Positions 44,167 through 54,963 of a DNA stretch of 64,000 nucleotides are shown one piece after another (within the stretch, counting starts at the first letter, position 1; every line of letters begins with the position of its first letter). The notes beneath the pieces are model-generated. The model was not told where the DNA came from and did no database searches. It saw only the letters and a program-made list of their open reading frames with translations. This DNA comes from Cephalotrichum gorgonifer. Taxonomy: Eukaryota > Ascomycota > Sordariomycetes > Microascales > Microascaceae. A program made the position numbers and the translations under genes. The DNA lies in the NCBI GenBank assembly GCA_900312665.1, contig ONZQ02000004.1, forward strand, positions 1,642,693-1,706,692, read 5' to 3'.

Positions 44167-44180
44167 CCCCCCCCCCCCCC
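44167..44180 (+). repeat. Poly(C) tract, 14 bases
   Basis: C14 followed by GGGCCCG, between CYP51 and PCNA. No function evident. Confidence 0.9.
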
Positions 44181-44540
44181 GGGCCCGCCTTCTGCGTTCG
44201 TGGATGGGTGCTTCTATTAGCTGTCCCGGGATGACGTAGACCCAGCTACTCGAATGTATCGAATGTATGCTGTTGTCGGATGGCATGTGACACCAAATTA
44301 CATACTTTGTATTACAAACGGGCCTGCATCCGAAGAGCATGGCTAGTAGTTATATTACTTGTTGAACTCCGAAGGCAGTGTTTTGGAGCACTGTTGGCGC
44401 GGGTGGTCCCAACCGCCAACTGATGGCCCGCTGGCTGCCAGATCCTAGCCAATGACGGAGTCCTGTTGCAAGGTACCCTACCTAAGGCCAGGCTCCAGCT
44501 CCTGCCCCGCGTTTGTGCGTAAATTGAAAGAACCAATTTG

Positions 44541-44565
44541 ACGCGTCTTCGCGTCGTCTCGCGCC
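44541..44565 (+). promoter_or_regulatory. MCB-like (ACGCGT) cluster upstream of PCNA
   Basis: A perfect MluI cell-cycle box, ACGCGT, at 44541-44546 is followed by TTCGCGTC (44548-44555) and CTCGCGCC (44558-44565), about 300-330 bases before the PCNA ATG. In yeasts the MBF complex binds ACGCGT to switch on DNA-synthesis genes at G1/S, and PCNA is a standard target. Confidence 0.6.
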
Positions 44566-44867
44566 CACATCCTCCCTGAGCCTGAATTGTATTACTGAGC
44601 CCTGGGACTTAGCCTCAAAATCCAAATCCAAACCTCATCCCGCTTTCGTCCTCACCCTCGACAACCACCGCCTTGATACCATCGTAACTCTTAAATTATC
44701 CCCCGACGACACGTTCGACAGCCTATTTCCTCTCACTAATCCACCTGATTCTTTTTTCTCAGACTCTTTCAGTATGACCCGTCTCCCCTCCCCCCCCTCT
44801 TCCCCCCCCAAAATCACGATCCCTGTGGTTACTTCGTCGTGCTCCGCTAACCACCAGGAACTTAGAA

Positions 44868-45788
44868 ATGCTCGAGGCACGGTTGGAACAGGCGCAGGTC
44901 CTGAAGAGGGTCGTTGATGCCATCAAGGACCTCGTACAGGACTGCAACTTCGACTGCAATGACTCGGGGATCGCGCTTCAGGCCATGGACAACAGCCACG
45001 TCGCGCTCGTGTCCATGATGCTCAAGACGGAGGCATTCTCCCCCTACAGATGCGATAGGAATATCGCCCTCGGCGTCAACCTCACCTCCCTAACCAGGGT
45101 CCTGCGCGCCGCCCAGAACGAAGACATCCTGACTATCAAGGCGGAGGATGCGCCCGATGTGCTCAACCTCGTGTTCGAGAGCACCGACAATGACCGTATC
45201 AGCGAGTACGACCTCAAGCTCATGGATATCGACCAGGAGCACCTGGGCATCCCCGAGACCGAATACGCCGCCACCATTGCCATGCCTTCCAGCGAGTTTA
45301 AGAGGATATGTACAGACTTGATGGCCATGTCCGACTCGGGTAGGATTCTTCCTTCAATGATACGGATTACCGTGGCCGTCCTGCGCTCATCTTGCTAACA
45401 AATCTTCGCTTCTAGTCACGATCGAGGCCAGCAAGGACGGCATCAAGTTCGCGAGCACGGGAGACATCGGTAATGGCGCCGTCACCCTCCGCAGCCACAC
45501 CAATGTCGACAAGCCGGAGTTGAACGTTAACATCGAGCTCACCGAGCCTGTCTCTCTCACCTTCTCTCTAAAGTACCTCGTCAACTTCTGCAAGGCCTCC
45601 GGCCTTTCCAACCAGGTCAAGATCTGCCTGTCCAACGAGGTTCCTCTCCTAGTTGAATACAACATCTCGGGCAACAGCTACTTGCGATTCTACCTCGCCC
45701 CGAAGGTACGGACCTACACCGTTGCATACATGACCGAATGACAATTGCTAACAGTCTAACTCTTCAGATCGGTGACGAGGAGAACTAA
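44868..45788 (+). CDS. POL30: Proliferating cell nuclear antigen (PCNA)
   Basis: Exons 44868-45339, 45416-45705 and 45768-45788 encode 260 aa. PCNA is the trimeric sliding clamp that tethers DNA polymerases and many repair factors in the nucleus. Seen: MLEARLEQAQVLKRVVDAIK and DLVQDCNFDCNDSGIALQAM at the start; DNSHVALVSMMLK; ALGVNLTSLTRVLRAAQNED; the interdomain connector DLKLMDIDQEHLGIPETEY; PSSEFKRICTDLMAMSDSVT; the second domain with VEYNISGNSYLRFYLAPK; and a last exon of seven codons (IGDEEN, stop). Introns are phase 1 and phase 0 with CTAAC branch sites. Length and sequence are typical; nothing is missing. Confidence 0.97.
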
Positions 45789-46414
45789 AACCCCCCTTAA
45801 TGAGACCAAGATTCTTGTCGGAGAGATGAGGAGTTAACGCCCGTTGTTGCGCGGCCGTGTCGCGCTATGGAAATGAAGATGAGAAATGGGCCCATAGCTG
45901 TTCTAATCCGCACGGCAACACCCTTTACCCCAATTTCGAGTAATAAATCGCCCTCTGTTATTTCCAGTGTCAATTCTTATCTTGCTTGCTATGTGGAAGT
46001 ATGTACTCCCGAGTCGGTCAGACGATCGCCGCCGCCGCCACCTGCGTGACCCGTATGGTGCCGAAAGTCCATTTTGAATACGCGAATTTGCCCCCCTTCG
46101 GGATTAGTGCGGGGTGATAATGATGACTCTTTTTCAATGTGTCTCAAGTCCCACCCAATTTTTAGACGTGAACGATGGAAATTCGAGTGAGAGTTTTGAA
46201 AGGGAGAGAGACATTTCTGATTCGTAGTAATTTCTTTTGACCATCTCGAAACAGCGTTGATTATTACCCAACACCAAGGGTTTCCGCGTCCGCTTTAAAC
46301 GTGAAGTGGTTGCATTGCACTTCCAGAGTCTTCCCCATCGCCCCGCCTCTCACTCTGTCACGACGACCCCTCGTACTCCCAGGCGATATTAAGACCGACG
46401 GTGTAAGCGCTTCA
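45789..46414. other. Intergenic, BUD16 promoter
   Basis: No gene seen in about 620 bases between PCNA and the pyridoxal kinase; both are on the plus strand. The first part is the PCNA 3' UTR. Confidence 0.5.
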
Positions 46415-47732
46415 ATGGCGGACGAATTTCCCGTGCCAGAGACCCGCGTGCTCGCGGTCGCAAGCCATGTAAGAGCTGGTTCAACGATTCTTCACTCGTC
46501 TGGAGTGCTAATCACCGATTCTCTATCTAGGTCGTCTCAGGGTTTGCCTCCCCGGGCCCCCCGGCCCCTGGCCCTCGGCTCCGTTGCATTGCATCTAACA
46601 TACCCGCTCACAGAAACGTCGGGAACAAAATCGCCGTGTTTGTGCTCCAGTCACTAGGCTGCGACGTGGCGGCCCTGAATACGGTACAGTTCAGTAGGTA
46701 CTAGGCGGAGGCCCTTGAGGAAGACGAGGGGAGGCGAAAGTATCGCTACTAACGTGGAGTCCCTCCGCATCTAGGCAACCACACTGGCTACGGGCAGTGG
46801 AAGGGCTCGAGGGTGTCCGCCGAGGAGATCACCGACTTATACCAGGGCCTGAAGCAGTCCTATCTCGATGAGTTCCATATGATGCTCACGGGGTACATTC
46901 CCGGGGCCGCCGCCGTCAACGCCGTCGGCGCCATCGCCAAGGAACTGCGGGCCAAGGCGGAGCAGGCGCCCGAGAAATTCTTCTGGGTCCTCGACCCGGT
47001 GATGGGGGACCATGGGAGAATCTATGTCGCGGAGGATGTAGTCCCCGCATACAGGTCACTCATCCCCTACGCCGATCTCATCCTACCAAACCAGTTCGAG
47101 GCCGAGTGAGTAAACTCCCACCATAAAACCTCTTGGGACACGACCCCTGACTCGTAAAACCCCCCGTCGCAAGACTCCTTTCCGAAGTCAAAATCACAGA
47201 CATGGAAACTCTCCAGCAGGCAGTCCACACCCTGCACGACAAGTTCTCCACCCCACACATCATTATCACCTCGGTCAACTTCAACTCCTCCACTCCCCCG
47301 ACCCACCTGACCGTCGTCGGTTCGACAATGACCTCTACCCGCGAAGCCCGCCTCTTCAAGATCACCTTCCCTGCCATAGACTGCTACTTCAGCGGCACGG
47401 GGGACATGTTCGCCGCACTAACCGTCGTCCGAATGAGGGAGGCCGTGCATGCCACTCCGGGACTGGACACCGTCCCGTCATGGATCAGCGATGACTCCGT
47501 GGACGCGCTGGACCTGCCGCTTGCGCGGGCCGTGGAGAGGGTGATCGGGAGCATGCACGAGGTGCTCTCGAAGACGTCCGCGGAGATGAAGCAGGCTCTG
47601 GAAGGTATCACGATACCGGAGGACGCGGGCCAGGCTAGGCTGGCGAAGTCCAAGGCTGCCGAGCTGCGGCTTGTAAGGAACCTATCTTGTTTGAGGAGCC
47701 CCTCAGAGGATTTCAAGGCTGTCAGGATCTAG
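46415..47732 (+). CDS. BUD16: Pyridoxal kinase, five exons including an 11-bp exon
   Basis: Exons 46415-46468, 46531-46541, 46614-46693, 46775-47105 and 47174-47732 encode 344 aa. Pyridoxal kinase phosphorylates pyridoxal, pyridoxine and pyridoxamine with ATP in the cytosol (B6 salvage). The spliced N-terminus reads RVLAVASHVVSGNVGNKIAV, LGCDVAALNTVQFSNHTGYG, all conserved, which supports the tiny second exon. Later motifs are YIPGAAAVNAVGAIAKEL, WVLDPVMGDHGRIYVAEDVV, ADLILPNQFEAELLSEVKIT and the ATP-site loop YFSGTGDMFAALTV with the catalytic Asp. The C-terminal about 90 residues are helical. The acceptor of the last exon is AAG. The 11-bp exon has a non-consensus donor (GTTTGC), so this region deserves transcript confirmation. 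Confidence 0.92.
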
Positions 47733-47970
47733 TGGCCGTTTCACATGGTATGGGACTACACAGACTTCATTTTATAGAGAGGTTAGACTTGCATTTAGAC
47801 GTCTCGGTTCTGATCAGATATACGTGCGGGAACTTCACTCCACTATCGATAGTATAGCAGCGTATATCGCTATCAATCCTACCCTTGGTATGTATCATGT
47901 GGATCCCACGCCCAACTGGTACGGGAGACAGGACCGTCCCTATTTTATCTAGAACGTCGAGAATCCACAT

Positions 47971-48573
47971 CTACGCGGCAGCCCCGAATCCACCAGTGCT
48001 TCCGAATCCACCAGCTCCACGAACACTCTCCTCAAGCTCCTGGACCTCTTGGACCTCCGGGGTGACGATACGCTCCAGAACCAGCTGAGCAATCCTGTCA
48101 CCCTCCTTAACCTCAAAGTCCGTCTCGGCGTGGTTGAAGAGCAAGACCTTAACCTGGCCGCGATAATCAGCATCGATGACACCGGCCCCGGTGTCGATGA
48201 AGTGCTTCGATGCAAGCCCTGACCGAGGCGCAATCCGTCCGTCTAACCACCCCAAAACCCGTTAGCAGCAATCATAATGGCTGGGTACGGACGTGGCCGG
48301 TTACGGGAATGGCTTACATGTCCCCGCCGGCACCGCCATGCTAATATCTGTATCGACTAACGCCTTGCCCCGCGCAGAGATTACGGTGTCCTTCGAGGCG
48401 TAGAGATCATACCCGGCTGCGAAGGCGGACCCTCGGGTCGGCATCCGGGCCTTGTCCGAGAGCTTCTTAATGAGGAGGGGAGGGACTTGTTCCATTGTGG
48501 CGGCGGCGGTGGCGGTCTTCACTCTCTTTGCTGGGGGGGACACAGGGGGTGAGGTCGTGGAGGGGGCGGTCAT
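47971..48573 (-). CDS. DUT1: dUTP diphosphatase
   Basis: Coding order: 48573-48318, then 48242-47971; 175 aa. The trimeric enzyme hydrolyses dUTP to dUMP and PPi, keeping uracil out of DNA and feeding thymidylate synthesis. All five family motifs are present: AAGYDLYAS, GRIAPRSGLASKHFID, GAGVIDADYRGQVKVLLFNH, GDRIAQLVLERIV and a Gly-rich C-terminal arm (RGAGGFGSTGG). The phase-1 intron (75 bp) joins VPAGTY to GRIAPRSG precisely. The N-terminal about 27 residues are Pro/Ser/Ala-rich with PPAKRVKT, a plausible nuclear localisation signal. An internal Met (TMEQVPPLL) could be a shorter start. Convergent with BUD16, 238 bases away. Confidence 0.96.
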
Positions 48574-50226
48574 GGTGTTTCTGTGGGCTGGGTTGAGTGC
48601 GATTTGAGATTGGTGTTGGTGGGGCTGAGATGGGCGGACGCGACGAACTCGGACGCGACCTGAGGTTCATATTCTTCGTAGCTCCCATAAACGCAGTAAC
48701 CAATGGTAGGGTAGCAGGGCCAGGGCAGGTACGAGGCGCAACTGGCGGCAGCTGCTCCCTGTCTTCGCTCCCTCGCAGTGGAAACCGCAAGTATTCTTAC
48801 GATGCGCTGGGTTAGGAAGCTATCATACTGGCGATGAATGACATGTAACACCTCGAGATAGATCCATATCGTTGATATGTAACTTGTGCCGGCCTAGTTA
48901 AACCTATGAAACAATATTCCTAAAGCGGGTGGTAGACACCCGCCTATAGGTCTTGCTGGAAGGGGTGTAGGAGTCTGGATGCATGCCGAAGGACTGTTGA
49001 GATGCAGTGGCCCTAGAGGGGAGACTTGTGAGTCCCCTACCCAAATAGGGCGGAGCTGCTATTTTAAATTATGTATCGAATGTCTACAAGTAAAGTGATG
49101 GACAATCACATCTCACGTATGAGTGATCATGGAGAAAGCGACGACCCGATTGTCTAGTGTAGATTTAACACTGTGTAAATACCGAGAAACTGCAAGATGC
49201 ATGCTAGAATAAATTAAAGCACTTAAGTCACACTCCTAACTTGACTCACACCCATCTGGTTTCCGTACTGTGCATTTTCGGCAGGCGACCTGGGGCTCGC
49301 CAGAAGGGTCCACGGAGCTCCTGCCTGACCTAATATTTCGCGGCGATCCCCCCCAATAAGTTTCAACATTTCCTCCGCATTACCTTCAAACTTCCCCGAG
49401 ACACCTTCCATCCCCTTTCCATCCCTCTTCATCAGATCTTGTCCCGAAGGGCCCTTTCCCTCAATTTTCTTCCGGCTTCTTCCTTGACTTCGGGTGATTT
49501 CCTTTCGCACGAACCCCTAAACATCGGTTTCGGGCATTGTCGATCGCGGTATTTGCGACAGGCCAGTTTCCAGTCTCCAAAACCCCAGCTTTCTTCGTCC
49601 GTTCTTACGACAATACTGCACCCTCCCATCGGGAACCATCGACTCGACCCCCGCGCATCTCTCTTCGAATTGCCTTTTGCTGAAGAACATAATACGAGAA
49701 CGTTCCAAGACGTCAGGAGGTTTTTTTTTTATATTCTGGTAGTGGCAAGGCCAAAGGTTTGACTACTTGACCACTATAGCACGCCTCCTTCCTCACCTCA
49801 CCTTCACCGTCACCTCTCTCAACGACACCACTCCTCCTCCATCATATATTTCCCAGCTATTTCCGTCTCCACACTCGCCTCCCCGACACCGGATACAATT
49901 CCCACAACCACCGACACCAGGATCACGAGCACGAAGGACTGGGCCCATCCTCCCACTCGAGACCATACACCGTAGACTCAAGGAGTGAAAGAAGCCCCTT
50001 CACCGATATCCCGACCCCGTGTGTCTCCTTCCAGTCTCGGCACCCCACTTCACCAACACCTTCCTTCACGACAATTTCAAGGTGTACATAATACAGATAC
50101 CGAATACAAGAATTGAGAGTGTTGATTATCTCTCAACTAAATAACCGCAAACCCCATCAGAAGAAGGACCGGCTCCCTACCTTGTGAACACTCTTCAACC
50201 CCCAGACCGAATTTAGCAAGCACAAC
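48574..50226. other. Divergent intergenic region, dUTPase / KH gene
   Basis: About 1.65 kb without a gene I can support. The left end carries two GGACGCGAC copies near the dUTPase start. The right 500 bases are CT-rich and are probably a long KH-gene leader. One TACAAGTA octamer is at 49085-49092. Confidence 0.5.
48636..48659 (-). promoter_or_regulatory. Two MCB-like GGACGCGAC sites upstream of dUTPase
   Basis: Direct repeats at 48636-48644 and 48651-48659, 15 bases apart and 63-86 bases before the dUTPase ATG. Each contains ACGCGA, differing from the MCB consensus ACGCGT by one base. Such spacing and position suit an MBF-type cell-cycle site. Confidence 0.5.
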
Positions 50227-51723
50227 ATGTCAACCTCTCCCCAGCCAACTCAATCCGCAAAGCGGTCGCTTGAGGAGTCATCTCCGTCTCGCTCGACCGA
50301 CCAGCCAGATGCTAAGCGACCTGCCTTGGATAAGATCGTCAAGCCTGACGAGGAAATCGAGATTGAGCTCGCGCCGCAGCCTGATGAAGATGCGCCATCT
50401 CCTTCACCGCCGGTGGCTGCGGATACGACCAATGGAACTAGCTTGGACGAGCAAACGGAGGCTGCGGGCGGCGACGTCTCGGAAAATAAGGCGCCTGCGC
50501 CTGAGGTAGCCCCAAGCCATGCGAGCGGCGTGCCCGCGAATGCCAACGACGAGACTGCATGGATCCACATTCGGGCTGTCATCTCGAGCCCGGAAGCGGC
50601 CACCGTCATTGGCAAGGGGGGCGAGAACGTTTCCAACATTCGCAAGTTGTCGGGCGCGAAGTGCACCGTGAGCGACTACCAGAAAGGCGCCGTTGAGCGC
50701 ATCCTGACCGTGAGTGGTGTAGTGGATGCCGCTGCCAAGGTAAGTGATGATCTCCGCTACTTCCCAAAGTTATCTGCCAAACATGGTTACTAACGTTTCT
50801 TGCAGGCCTTTGGTCTTATTATCCGCACTCTGAACAATGAGCCCTTGGCGGAACCGTCGTCCTCCACGTCCAAGACCTACCCTCTCCGCCTATTGATCCC
50901 CCACGTTCTTATTGGCTCAATTATCGGGAAGGGTGGTGCCCGCATTCGGGAGATCCAAGAAGCGTCAGGTGCTCGACTTAACGCGTCCGATTCTTGCCTT
51001 CCTCTCTCGTCTGAACGATCTCTTGTTGTCATGGGTGTGGCCGATGCTGTTCACATCGCCACTTACTACGTTGGAAGCACTCTTCTCGAGCAACTGAAGG
51101 AACGCTTCGGCGGCCCTGCCGCTTCCGCCTATGCCACCAGAAGTGGAGCGCCTGCCGGTGCCGTTCCAGGAGGCCTGCAGGTGGTGCCGTACAACCCACA
51201 GCCTGCAAGCGGTGGGTATGGCAACCGCGAGAACTACGGTCAGCGACACGATGCGCGTGCCCAACATATGGCTCCTGGCCCGTACCCTCCCCAATACCCG
51301 CCTCATCCGGCGCAGGCTAACCAGCCCATGCCCATGCACTATGCTCCTCAACCCACTGGTGGTTATGGAGGCGCGCCTCACATGCCACCCCACGGAGCGC
51401 CACACGCCGCGGCTCCTGGGCCCGGTGGCCCTGGGGGCCAGCCGATGCCCGGCGGCGGCATGCCAGGTGGGCAAGTGACTCAACAGATCTACATTCCCAA
51501 TGACATGGTTGGTGCCATCATTGGCAAGGGCGGCTCCAAGATCAATGAGATCCGCCAGATCAGCGGCAGCGTGATCAAGATCAATGAACCCCAGGACAAC
51601 ACCAACGAGCGACTTGTCACGATCAGCGGTACCGAGGAGTGCAACCGCATGGCGCTCTATCTACTTTACTCCCGTCTCGGCGAGACACACAACAAGCACG
51701 GCGATGACCGAAGGCCATTCTAA
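50227..51723 (+). CDS. Triple-KH-domain RNA-binding protein (PCBP-type)
   Basis: Exons 50227-50739 and 50806-51723 encode 476 aa. Three KH domains each carry the IGKGG loop: KH1 about residues 117-180 (AATVIGKGGENVSNIRKLSG), KH2 about 220-285 (IGSIIGKGGARIREIQEASG), KH3 about 418-470 (VGAIIGKGGSKINEIRQISG). The N-terminal 115 residues are Glu/Asp/Pro-rich and disordered. Between KH2 and KH3 is a Pro/Gly/Tyr/His-rich linker of about 125 residues. The order matches fungal poly(C)-binding proteins such as fission-yeast Rnc1 and yeast Pbp2, which bind mRNAs and affect their stability and localisation. The phase-0 intron (66 bp) lies inside KH1. The paralogue identity (Rnc1-, Pbp2- or Hek2-like) cannot be decided from the sequence. 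Confidence 0.93.
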
Positions 51724-52854
51724 ATCTCTGGTTCGCGAATCGTCAACAAGCCAATGCGCCCCTCGCAACTCTTTCGGAAAAAAAATTGTGCTTTCCCCTT
51801 TGGAACAAATTCGAAGTTTCAGTCTTGTTTTGTTTCTTTTTCTAAAATACTATCTTGACAGCAGTCTCTCTCGGGTTGATTTGTTTTTTCCGTCTTCTTT
51901 CCTGGGCCCTTCTTTTTCCGAGGTCCGTGTTTAACGACTTGGGTCATGTATCAACGGTGGGGATACACTCGATGGCTGTCCGCAACTGGAACCGGCGTTT
52001 CCCGCAAACAGACAAAGCGAAGAGCAGAAACACGACATCCGCGGTGCTCTGGCCGCTCGTGGATCCTGGGACCGAACAACAGGCATCGACCGGCGTAGAA
52101 TGGTAAAACGGGGTTCTTGATGGTGGGATTCGGGTATCTGATCTGGGTTCATTCGACTGGCTTTATTTGATTTCCCAAGGTATACTCTCTAATAGCACAT
52201 CGCCGTCTTTCATGTCGTCTGCCTCTGCCTTCATCTTGATCTTGGTCATCTACCTCTCACCCGATCCAATCTCTTGAAATGACACCGCCACTTCCTTCCC
52301 CTCGGCACTGTATATGCCATTCCTATCCCAGCACACCGTGCCCGCTCATGATCTCACATCTGTCATGCCTACCGTTACAACTGTGGTGTCATGGTGCCCA
52401 TACCCTAATAGAATACTCGGCATTGCTGTCATGGACACCCCAGGTCGCTCCGCCAACAAGACATAGCCTCGCTGACACCATAGTCTTACCGATATCGACA
52501 TATAGTTGCGCTGCATGAAATGACGAGGGGTGGCCGCGATGAACTTCTACCCAGCCATGAACGTCGCCACATTTTGCCATGCTTTCGGATCCGCTCTCAA
52601 GAGCGCAGATTGACATCTGAGGTAAGATGCCTTTTATTTCCATTTAGACTAACCCATTTCTACACACTAGTGATGAGCACCCTAACATGCCAGCCACCCC
52701 AACATCACTGGCCACTCCCCATATATTTCTCATGAAGCGGGACAGAGCAAACATGTACCATAACTTATCATTTCTCCTATTCATTTATTCCTGCCCGAAT
52801 TATATTGTGGGATAACTTGTACGACTAGGAACAGCTTTCATACTATCTATAATT

Positions 52855-53313
52855 TCAATTGTACAGTCCGGCTACGACAAACATTTCTACACTGTTGTTT
52901 CTGCCAAGACGCGACTTTTGGGTGGCCCTCACGTTTGGGCGGCCAGCTTCCTTCTTCCCTCGGATTTGGATATAGGGCGTGGCGCTAGTGCCTTCCACCG
53001 CCGGTCTGAGCTTCTGTAGTACCAGGCAATGGCTGAAAGGATTGTCTTTGACAATGGTGGCCTCGCTTCCCAATATCCTGATGTCGTTCACGGGATGGTG
53101 GCCAACATCTTCGACGATGTAACGTAGTGACGTCTTGGCTGAAGTGGACACGAAGGGATCTGCGATGTTCAGTCGAAGTCGATATCTCCGAGTAAGCATG
53201 GTGATAATCACAGGGATCTGACTTTGTCTGCCAACTAAAGCGTTATTGAGAAGTATTCCTCGAGGGTGTGATCTGATGGGGCTTGGAAACAACCACATGT
53301 GGCGTCCCCGCAT
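52855..53313 (-). CDS. Doubtful hypothetical protein, 152 aa
   Basis: The frame starts at an ATG (MRGRHMWLFPSPIRSH) and gives a mixed, basic protein with stretches such as MLTRRYRLRLNIADPFVST and VKDNPFSHCLVLQKLRP. No domain, membrane segment or signal is seen, and no intron is needed. The even amino-acid composition is somewhat protein-like, and the surrounding 4 kb holds nothing better. It could be a lineage-specific gene or a chance frame. Confidence 0.25.
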   Translation of the reverse strand: MRGRHMWLFPSPIRSHPRGILLNNALVGRQSQIPVIITMLTRRYRLRLNIADPFVSTSAKTSLRYIVEDVGHHPVNDIRILGSEATIVKDNPFSHCLVLQKLRPAVEGTSATPYIQIRGKKEAGRPNVRATQKSRLGRNNSVEMFVVAGLYN

Positions 53314-54940
53314 TTGATTCCTGCACGTTCATCCATTTCAGCCATGGTCGTCTCACTTCGAACCACAACTAAAAGTACATATGTTATCTACCTTCGTGTT
53401 GGTCTTAGCGCCGCTCTTGGAGGAGTCCTAACTTGTACAACCTCAAGTATTACACATCCCACCCACAGATATGGAAAGTAAAAAGCCTTGATTCTGCATT
53501 TAGTGCGGACCTTTTGGGCTTGGGCGGCTCTCCACCCGCACCGCCGTTTCCCGCCACGGCAGTGTGCCGACCAGCCGTAATTCGCCCGAAGGCGCCATCA
53601 TGTAGGCGTCACCCCTCCCCGACCAACCTTTTTTAGCTCTTTGAACGGCCCCTGAGGATCATGTAGCCTACTTGGGTAGAAGATGAGCACTTTTTTTCTG
53701 GCAGGTGGAGCCTTGCACTTTTAGAGTGTACATGTACATAGTCGGGCAACAAACACCCTAGCCGCTCACGAGGTGCTCGCTCGCCAGATGAGCTCTAACA
53801 CATGCAGTAACACCTCCACGCTTGCAATATTATCCGCGCCGAGGACTTTTGGCCATCGAAACCCCCTTCTTCCGGATTCCTTGTTCGAGTAAGATTGGTC
53901 TCATCCTGGGCTAAGATGTGTACGTAACGTTATTACGCGCACCTCTGGTCGCGCCATACTACAAGTAGATCGGTACTTTGTGTGACCGAAAAACGTCAAA
54001 TGATCTCCCAAGGCGGACATTTTGCCGACTGTGCCGCGCTGCTTCGCCACTCTTCCAGCCAGGCTAGGCACCAGCCTGGGAGATTGCACACAATCTCGCC
54101 AACGAGCGGGGGGACCCAGAGGGCTGAACCGGATCTGGTTGCCGACTTTGGACCTCAAGGATAATACTATATTGCCGATGGTGCACACCTTTCGGGCGAA
54201 TCTGCTTCTCCTCGGAATGTTGGATAGTGCTAATGATCTCGAGGACCATGCCGGTCGAAGTCGGTCACGCGTCTTTATTCTCGAAGCTAATGAGACAGCG
54301 TCTTCACTTGGTATGAGACCAAGACATTTTGATTTGAGGTCATATAAAGATCGCGGGCTCTCGAGTCATCGTTTGTCTCGCCTTTACCACAGTGTCGACA
54401 TGTTCGTAGCCTGTTCATTGGACGTTTGCACATAAGTATGTATGGACTCCTTCCTGCGTATGATTACACTTGGGTAGTGTGGGCCTTTATTGGCCCACAG
54501 TTCCACTCTCACACTGGTATTCCAGAGTCGGTGACCATGGAGGAGAGCTCACAAGTGTCAACACATTATTAGCTCCCAATCCTCCTGCAATCTTTCTGGC
54601 CCTACTCATGCAAGCGTATTAACTAGTACAGTTCGAATACCCCCAATACCTATAAGAGTACCAGTAGAGCGTAAAGGGGAGGGCTGTGAAAGACCTGGGT
54701 GGTTACGGATGACAGCGCGATCATTCCCAGGAATCGTTATTCGTCGCGCCATCTCTCACCTGGGGGTGGCGATGGTGATAGTAATGCAACTACTGAGCAT
54801 GATCTCCCCATGTAAGTCTCTACAAAGTGTATGTATCCTCGGTCAACGTCAACCCTTCGTCCTCGTTTGACAGATCTCGGGAAAATCACGATTGGGCGCT
54901 ATTTATTGGCTGGCACCGCCTCTTCCGAGTGACAAGTAGG

Positions 54941-54963
54941 TACTAGGTACATGTACTAGGTAC
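54941..54963. repeat. Duplicated TACTAGGTAC with central palindrome
   Basis: TACTAGGTAC occurs at 54941-54950 and 54954-54963; the junction forms the palindrome GTACATGTAC (54947-54956). It could be a paired binding site or a foldback. Confidence 0.7.

Larger units (their letters stand above)
43415..44867. promoter_or_regulatory. Divergent intergenic region, CYP51 / PCNA
   Basis: About 1.45 kb without a supported gene; it contains both promoters. Features: the exact 15-mer TTCGTATTCGTATTC at 43726-43740 and 44026-44040, a 12-base palindrome GGGTACGTACCC at 43742-43753, a C14 run at 44167-44180, and a cluster of CGCG-core sites at 44541-44565 upstream of PCNA. Confidence 0.6.

Noticed and set aside
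49223..49762. Overlapping 95-107-codon frames upstream of the KH gene
   Set aside because: They lie on both strands over the same bases, are CT-rich leader-like sequence and have no motif.
54022..54435. 137-codon plus-strand frame in the 51.7-55.9 kb region
   Set aside because: No domain, signal peptide or splice structure, and composition matches its non-coding surroundings.
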